From: Luidia sarsii
Lineage: Eukaryota; Echinodermata; Asteroidea; Paxillosida; Luidiidae
Reading direction: 5' to 3'
Length of the DNA: 64,000 bases
NCBI GenBank assembly: GCA_949987565.1
Contig: OX465110.1
Span: 18,329,481 to 18,393,480, forward strand
Made by a program: the position numbers and the translations under genes. The notes under the pieces were generated by a model. It was not told the DNA's origin, searched no databases, and saw nothing but the letters and a program-made list of their open reading frames with translations. This document shows positions 61,201 through 64,000 of this stretch, one piece after another. The first letter of the stretch is position 1. Each line of letters opens with the position of its first letter.

Positions 61201-63993
61201 ACATGGAAGGGGTTACGTTGACCATCAGGGATATGTTCATGTTCGGGTCGTCGCTGGACATGTAGTTCTCTAAGCCAGCAGAGGGCATCTCGGTTGATTC
61301 CACCATTGCGTCGAAGGACTCCAAGATCTGTGAGGGCGAATGAAGGGGACAAAAGTAAACAAAACTACAAATGTCAAATTTGTACCAGGCCTAATCTTTC
61401 CATCAATAAATCAATCAATCAATCAATCAATAAATTCAATCAATCAATCAATCAATCAATCATTCAATTGATCGATCAATCGTTTGATTGATCAATCAAT
61501 CAATCAATCTATCAATCAATCAATCAATCAATCTACTACTTCTACTACTACTAGTACTACTACTACTACTACTACTACTAGTACTACTGCTACTACTACT
61601 AGTAAATACTAGTATTATTACAATATTAGTACTACTAGTATTAGTAACACTAGTACTACCAGTACTACTGAGTACTGTAGTAGTACTACTAGTACTAGTA
61701 CTAGTAGTGACTAGTACAAGTAAGTAGTACTACTACAGTACTAGTAGTACTAGTACATTTAGTACTACTACTACTAGTACTGGTACTACTACTAGTACCA
61801 GTACTACTACTAGTAGTAGTAGTAGTACCAGTAGTACTACTACTTTACTAGTTATAATATTAATAGTAATACTACTAGTTCTGTAGTAGTACTAAGTATA
61901 GTCCGAGTAACTTGGACCCGACAAGTCACCCTTTTTTTATCGAATTTTGAAATTTTGAGTTTCGGATGACTGTACTAAAAGTACTAGTAGTACTAGTACT
62001 AGTAGTACTACTACTAGTACTACTACTAGTACTAGGACTACTTGTATTGTAGTTGTACTAGTACTACTACTAGTAGTAGTAGTAGTAGTAGTAGTACTAC
62101 TACTAAGTACTATAGTACTAGTAATTTACGAGATTTTCGGTACCCTTCCCTGTCCCAGTGAAGAAAAAACCCCGAAACTAAGGCCCTAGATTCCTACTTC
62201 CCGACTTCTACTTGTCGTGGTATAAGCCTGTTGCAGCACAGAAGACAGCCATAGAAATTTGACCGTTGCAGGAAATCCTAAACTCGCGTACATACCAAGG
62301 CATAATGTTATTCACAGTAAAGAAACCGTTACGATTGGACAGTACAGTACTGTACACATGTGTGTACATGTACATGTACTGTACTGTACATGACTGTACA
62401 ATGTGCAGTACATAGTGTGCACAGTACATTGTCCACATGGCACCACACTGGGCCAGCCAAGAGTTCGCGTGATTACGAAACTCTCCTAATGGACTTGCAC
62501 TAAAACACAAGTAGCCTCAGAAGACAACGTAACGAAAGTAATGCACAAGAACTCACAAACTTACATACTGTACTCTGTTCAGATATATAGGGGTTTCCTC
62601 ATGGGATAAATATACTAGACTCAGCGTGGACGTACGAAGCAAAAAACGGGGAAACAAACTGTCGGCCGGCCGCTGCCACAGGATTAACTACGATGAAAGA
62701 AAGTGCATGCACTATAAAAGTATAAATTTGCACACTGTGTGTAGTCGATCAAGGATATACCAGGTGGCGTGACGTAGAAATTAGGCGATCGTGCAGCTTG
62801 TAACCAAATGTATTATTCCAAATATTCCCAACGAGATATATAGGCCTACAGGCTCCATGGGCCTCATGTTATTCATGAGAGCCAGAGCCTGGGTCAAATT
62901 ATTTATAGAGAGTTATGGTATGGGATCACCCCATCTGCTATAATTACGGTGCGTAACCCTCACCGGCCTCCCGGTCGAGGGTCGGAGACCCATACTAACC
63001 CGGAGCCTGAGCGTGGATGAATAATTCGGAGGCCTGCATGGCCTGAGGATGAGGTTACCGCCGCAACGGGCATCTCCCCCGGGGCCTCCCGGCTCGGGTC
63101 GATCAGTCACGACATAATCTGTTTTGACGTGTAGTCTGGGACTGGCAAGGTTGCAGGTTGACCTCCATTCCACCGATACAATAGTCGAGTTGCCATCTGA
63201 CAGAAAACTATTTTGTTTAGCTATTCCGCGAGCAGACTCTATTATGTCCCAGGTCAGCATGCAGTCTGTGTGACAGTGCAACGAGAAAGCAATGCATCCA
63301 TGTCTGTGCCCAGGCTATTATTTAGGCACGCATGTATTAAAAACATGTGGTCTGGCCACGATTGCCAATTTATACGGCAAACATTAAACATTTTATGAAG
63401 CATCAAATTAATGTTTCCGCTAGCCGGATAAAATTCGCGCAAACATGGCCACGCACTATATATATGTGACCCGGCACAACAACATGAGGAATATTCCACC
63501 AAATACTTTTTGAGTAAGCAACGCCTGAAGTTAAAGTATCTTCACAATTCGATTACAAATCAATTTTCTTTTTTTTGTATTTTCGGAAATTTTAAGTATT
63601 AGAGGATATTATGTTTTGATATCATTTGAAAGCTAATGGTATACTCTTTCACATCATTAGAAAACCTCAAAATTTCAAAAGTGGGGTTATTTCTCATTAT
63701 GCTGTGCCGGGTCACATATAGGCCCTAGCTGATTGGCAGCTTGAAGTTTGCACACGGGATTTCACGCAAACTTTAAAGTTTAAAGGGGAATGCAACCCAA
63801 GAAATAAAGTTTGCTCATCTGATTGGTATTTGGATGTTAAAAACAACCTACTATTACCTATGAGACACTCACGTACGGTTTTCATAAAGACTGGAGATAA
63901 TCCATGGAATTGTAGGTCGAATTTGCATTCAGTACTACGTAGCCATCTTTTCGAAAAAGCCACCGCTGTTTGCTGGGGGTATGATGTCACCAT
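54738..63993 (-). CDS. SLC10-family sodium/bile-acid-type cotransporter, 5' end incomplete
   Basis: Exons at 63993?-63873, 63196-63111, 61327-61175, 59923-59825, 58222-58029, 57153-56949 and 55208-54738 join with matching phases. From the first membrane helix on there are about 322 residues with 9-10 hydrophobic segments, the full length of the SLC10 transporter core. Family motifs: CPGGVTSN, WTDGDICLSITMTTLST, GMMPLNLFIY and CFETGAQN. Residues that bind the two sodium ions in bacterial ASBT structures (Gln of CSQF, Ser-Asn of TSN, Ser and Thr of LSITMTT, Glu and Gln of ETGAQN) are all present. I infer sodium-coupled uptake of an organic anion across the plasma membrane; the substrate is unknown. 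The N-terminal part is extracellular, carries NxS/T sites and resembles SLC10A5 (and A3) rather than the short N-terminus of SLC10A2. The first exon with a signal peptide is not seen. Confidence 0.9.
55308..55590. repeat. Cluster of TACCACA/TGTGGTA motifs
   Basis: About 14 occurrences of CCACA or TGTGG in about 285 bp on both strands, mostly as TACCACA. TGTGGT is the core bound by Runt/RUNX proteins. Low-complexity origin is as likely as function. Confidence 0.55.
55669..55735 (-). mobile_element. GACG-family MITE, copy O (decayed half)
   Basis: GCCTTTGATGAAAGTCCTAC, AATGAAAATGTCAGGCCCTA, then TTTTTGAG keep the family order with many changes. Confidence 0.5.
55745..55925. mobile_element. GACG-family MITE, copy P
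   Basis: Three core motifs in alternating orientation (AGGGCCTGAGGTTTTGATTT, TTTCGATCCTAGCAGGACCT, GGCCCTACTAGGATCGAAAC) and the outer flank GGCTTTAGTCAGGAAGCAGTT. It appears to be a duplicated or rearranged palindrome. Confidence 0.7.
55990..56688. mobile_element. TTAA-flanked 699-bp element, CCACTTCGC ends
   Basis: TTAA (55986-55989) precedes CCACTTCGCGCCGG, and CCGGTGCGAAGTGG precedes TTAA (56689-56692); the ends are inverted with one mismatch. There is no transposase frame. The flanks (AGTTGCAAACTACTTGACTA left, CCAGCTAAGACTGAAATGTC right) belong to one decayed GACG-family copy, so this is a nested insertion. Confidence 0.75.
56949..57153 (-). CDS. SLC10-like coding exon (fourth core helices)
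   Basis: It starts with C to complete the Ser of CLS, then ITMTTLSTLFAIGMMPLNLF and, after a loop (YSRSWTDERAIIPYTN), the helix IVIALVLILVPVALGMLI and KYKKPTWCPLITK. The acceptor is TTGGTAG and the donor is AAA|GTGAGT, phase 0. Confidence 0.96.
57154..58028 (-). other. SLC10-like intron
   Basis: AT-rich, with two loosely similar blocks (near 57300 and 57490, CTCCAAAGCAACA shared) suggesting local duplication. No MITE ends were recognised. Confidence 0.7.
58029..58222 (-). CDS. SLC10-like coding exon (sodium-site motif)
   Basis: It encodes RRPVGVFIGFCSQFLVLPLL, a helix, then MASCPGGVTSNLYTFWTDGD and ICL plus two bases of Ser. CPGG..SN is the most conserved SLC10 signature and includes sodium-binding Ser and Asn. 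The acceptor is CTTGTCACAG and the donor is CTGAG|GTGAAC. Confidence 0.96.
58338..58490. mobile_element. GACG-family MITE, copy Q (decayed pair)
   Basis: GGGGCCCGATATTTTGATTC and CCTTTGAGAAAGGTCCAGCT, CGGATCAAAAAGTTGGAGCC, with the flank TTTGGTCAGTGAGTCAGTGA. The core has many changes but the layout is kept. Confidence 0.55.
58640..58868 (+). repeat. AACTCGCCCCTTAC minisatellite
   Basis: Irregular units of 15-18 bp of the type AACT(C/T)GCCCCTTACAA or AACTCACCCCCTTGCC, about 14 in a row. It merges on the right into the 16-bp array. Confidence 0.85.
58869..59128 (+). repeat. 16-bp tandem array, about 16 copies
   Basis: The unit AGCAAACTCTTCCCC(T/C) is repeated about 16 times with only the last base and the first two bases varying. 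The homogeneity implies recent expansion. Confidence 0.95.
59140..59225 (-). repeat. Inverted continuation with TTAGGG run
   Basis: After GGTTAGGGTTAGGGTTAGGG come GGGGCGAGTTGGCGAGTCGG and GGGGGTGAGTTAACC, the reverse complement of the units at 58640-58868. The locus therefore has an inverted arm. Three TTAGGG units are too few to call a telomere. Confidence 0.7.
59332..59813. mobile_element. AATCGCGATT-family MITE, copy 2 (fullest)
   Basis: The ends GTAGGGCCGTTCCCA and TGGGAACGGTCCTAC are inverted. Sub-terminal GATTCAAATCGCG motifs occur at each end, and the centre holds GGAAATGCCATGCTTGCG. Length is 482 bp with no coding frame. It ends about 10 bp from the donor of the SLC10 exon at 59825. 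Confidence 0.75.
59825..59923 (-). CDS. SLC10-like coding exon (first core helix)
   Basis: A 99-bp phase-0 exon: DLKKANKVIITALLAFIMIA then MGCLVCFEDFKRV. The MGC motif and following charged residues match the first helix of SLC10 proteins. The acceptor is CTTTGGCAG and the donor is GTG|GTGAGT. Confidence 0.95.
59975..60280. mobile_element. Inverted-repeat element, GCGACCACT ends
   Basis: GCGCGACCACTGTTTACATG on the left pairs with CATGTAAAAAGTGGTCGCAC on the right. ATCACATGACT and AGTCACGTGAT lie just inside, and GTGGGTATTTTTTTTGCATC pairs loosely with ATATCCAAAAATACCCAC. It is non-coding, about 300 bp, and has no clear target duplication. Confidence 0.6.
60556..60763. mobile_element. GACG-family MITE, copy R (best full-length)
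   Basis: It has an outer flank GGTGATATACAAAAATGTTG...CTGCTTACTGACTAAAATTA, then AAATTTAGTGGGCCTGACGT, GATCCTAGCAGGACCTTTCT, a centre of repeated CCTTTGAGAAAGG, and the exact mirror ending AGGCCCACTAAATTTTAAGA. It shows the family's plan: a long imperfect palindrome around CCTTTGAGAAAGG. Confidence 0.85.
61013..61152. mobile_element. Small inverted-repeat element, AGTTTGCAGTGAC ends
   Basis: AGTTTGCAGTGACACCGTGC pairs with ACTGCGTCACCACAAACT, and CATCTCTTTC pairs with GAAAGAGATG further in. The ends resemble those of the element at 43278-43540 (GTTTGCGGTGACACC). Confidence 0.6.
61175..61327 (-). CDS. SLC10-like ectodomain exon
   Basis: A 51-codon phase-0 exon: ILESFDAMVESTEMPSAG, MNISLMVNVTPSMSGPPP and MYIQ. 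NIS and NVT are N-glycosylation sequons, consistent with an extracellular position just before the first helix. The acceptor CGCCCTCACAG is strong and the donor is CAG|GTGTGT. Confidence 0.85.
61404..61530 (+). repeat. (ATCA)n tetranucleotide repeat
   Basis: Runs of ATCAATCA and ATCAATCG with a central inversion near 61468-61490 (CAATTGATCGATCAATCG). Confidence 0.95.
61531..62115. repeat. (ACT/AGT)n trinucleotide repeat with inversions
   Basis: About 580 bp built from ACT and its complement AGT, switching strand many times through ACTAGT palindromes. An 85-bp unique insert lies at 61890-61975. Confidence 0.9.
62340..62400. repeat. Small (GTACAT)n cluster
   Basis: GTACAGTACTGTACA and ACATGTGTGTACATGTAC-type runs. 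It is the only GTACAT cluster right of SNRK. Confidence 0.8.
62939..63095. mobile_element. Decayed relative of the GGTAACC palindrome
   Basis: CGTAACCCTCACCGGCCTCC and GGTCGGAGACC on the left face GAGGATGAGGTTACCGCCGC on the right. The motifs and order recall the 86-bp palindrome at 4925-5010, but the arms are imperfect and the centre is longer. Confidence 0.5.
63111..63196 (-). CDS. Probable SLC10-like ectodomain exon
   Basis: It starts with two bases completing a codon, then GNSTIVSVEWRSTCNLASPR and LHVKTDYV. The acceptor GTTTTCTGTCAG is good; the donor GTC|GTGACT is weak. Phase 0 fits the next exon and gives HVKTDYVILESFDA, which resembles the HLFVKIEDPKILQMV stretch I recall from human SLC10A5. 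NST is a sequon. Confidence 0.6.
63461..63721. mobile_element. TATGTGACCCGGCAC-ended MITE, copy 2
   Basis: It begins TATATGTGACCCGGCACAAC and ends GCTGTGCCGGGTCACATATA. The interior shares GGTATACTCT, GATATCATTT and AGTGGGGTTATT with copy 1 at 50839-51297, in the opposite orientation and about 200 bp shorter. Confidence 0.75.
63873..63993 (-). CDS. Possible SLC10-like 5' ectodomain exon
   Basis: The donor GTAC|GTGAGT is strong and leaves one base that joins the next exon's AT to make His. The joined sequence CKFDLQFHGLSPVFMKTV then HGNSTIVSVEW has the strand-like pattern of the SLC10A5 ectodomain. The 5' limit is uncertain: an in-frame ATG is at 63993, but the leader is not a good signal peptide, so an acceptor inside or a further upstream exon is more likely. 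Confidence 0.45.
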
Positions 63994-64000
63994 AATATGC

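Larger units (their letters stand above)
61328..63110 (-). other. SLC10-like intron with simple repeats
   Basis: It contains an ATCA tetranucleotide repeat, an ACT/AGT repeat of about 580 bp, a small GTACAT cluster (62340-62400) and a decayed relative of the GGTAACC palindrome at its right end. Confidence 0.65.

Overview
This is nuclear DNA of an animal: multi-exon genes with GT-AG introns, long AT-rich introns, and a dense load of short non-autonomous DNA transposons (MITEs) and microsatellites. I favour a marine invertebrate deuterostome such as an echinoderm. That rests on the general character of the repeats and on the divergence of the proteins from the vertebrate ones I remember, so the class is not determined. 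I see no bacterial operons, CRISPR arrays, rRNA genes or canonical tRNA genes.

Three protein-coding genes can be built exon by exon with matching splice phases. (1) The 5' end of an ANO10 (TMEM16K anoctamin/scramblase) gene lies on the minus strand; two coding exons (698-871 and 1967-2225) are inside the window and the rest lies off the left edge. (2) A complete SNRK gene (SNF-related kinase, AMPK-related family) lies on the plus strand: seven coding exons from 6309 to 45492 predicting 868 residues (kinase domain, UBA domain, long disordered tail ending CCRLV). (3) An SLC10-family sodium/bile-acid-type cotransporter lies on the minus strand: its last five coding exons (61327 to 54738) are secure, and two more 5' exons (63196-63111 and about 63993-63873) fit by phase and by resemblance to the SLC10A5-type extracellular domain. 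Its first exon or exons are probably beyond the right edge.

Layout: 1-2233 ANO10 5' exons; 2234-5690 repeat-rich spacer between two divergently transcribed genes; 5690-6308 CpG-rich SNRK promoter and 5' UTR with two CCAAT boxes; 6994-30187 a 23-kb SNRK intron 1 filled with (GTACAT)n palindromic microsatellite and several MITEs; 30188-45492 the remaining SNRK exons; 45493-54737 SNRK 3' UTR and SNRK-SLC10 intergenic DNA; 54738-64000 the SLC10 gene. ANO10 and SNRK are neighbours in human too (3p22, from memory), so this looks like old linkage.

The most unusual structures are as follows. A tract of about 720 nt with no AG dinucleotide ends exactly at the SNRK exon 3 acceptor. Three structurally different MITEs carry exact 9-bp target duplications (Mutator-like). 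There is an approximately 380-bp TTAA-flanked MITE family, one copy of which has been invaded by another family. About 18 copies of a palindromic MITE carry the core GACGTTTCGATCCTAGCAGG. One hAT-like insertion has an apparent empty-site paralogue in the same window. I found no clearly new biochemical system; the novelty is in repeat architecture and splice-site context.
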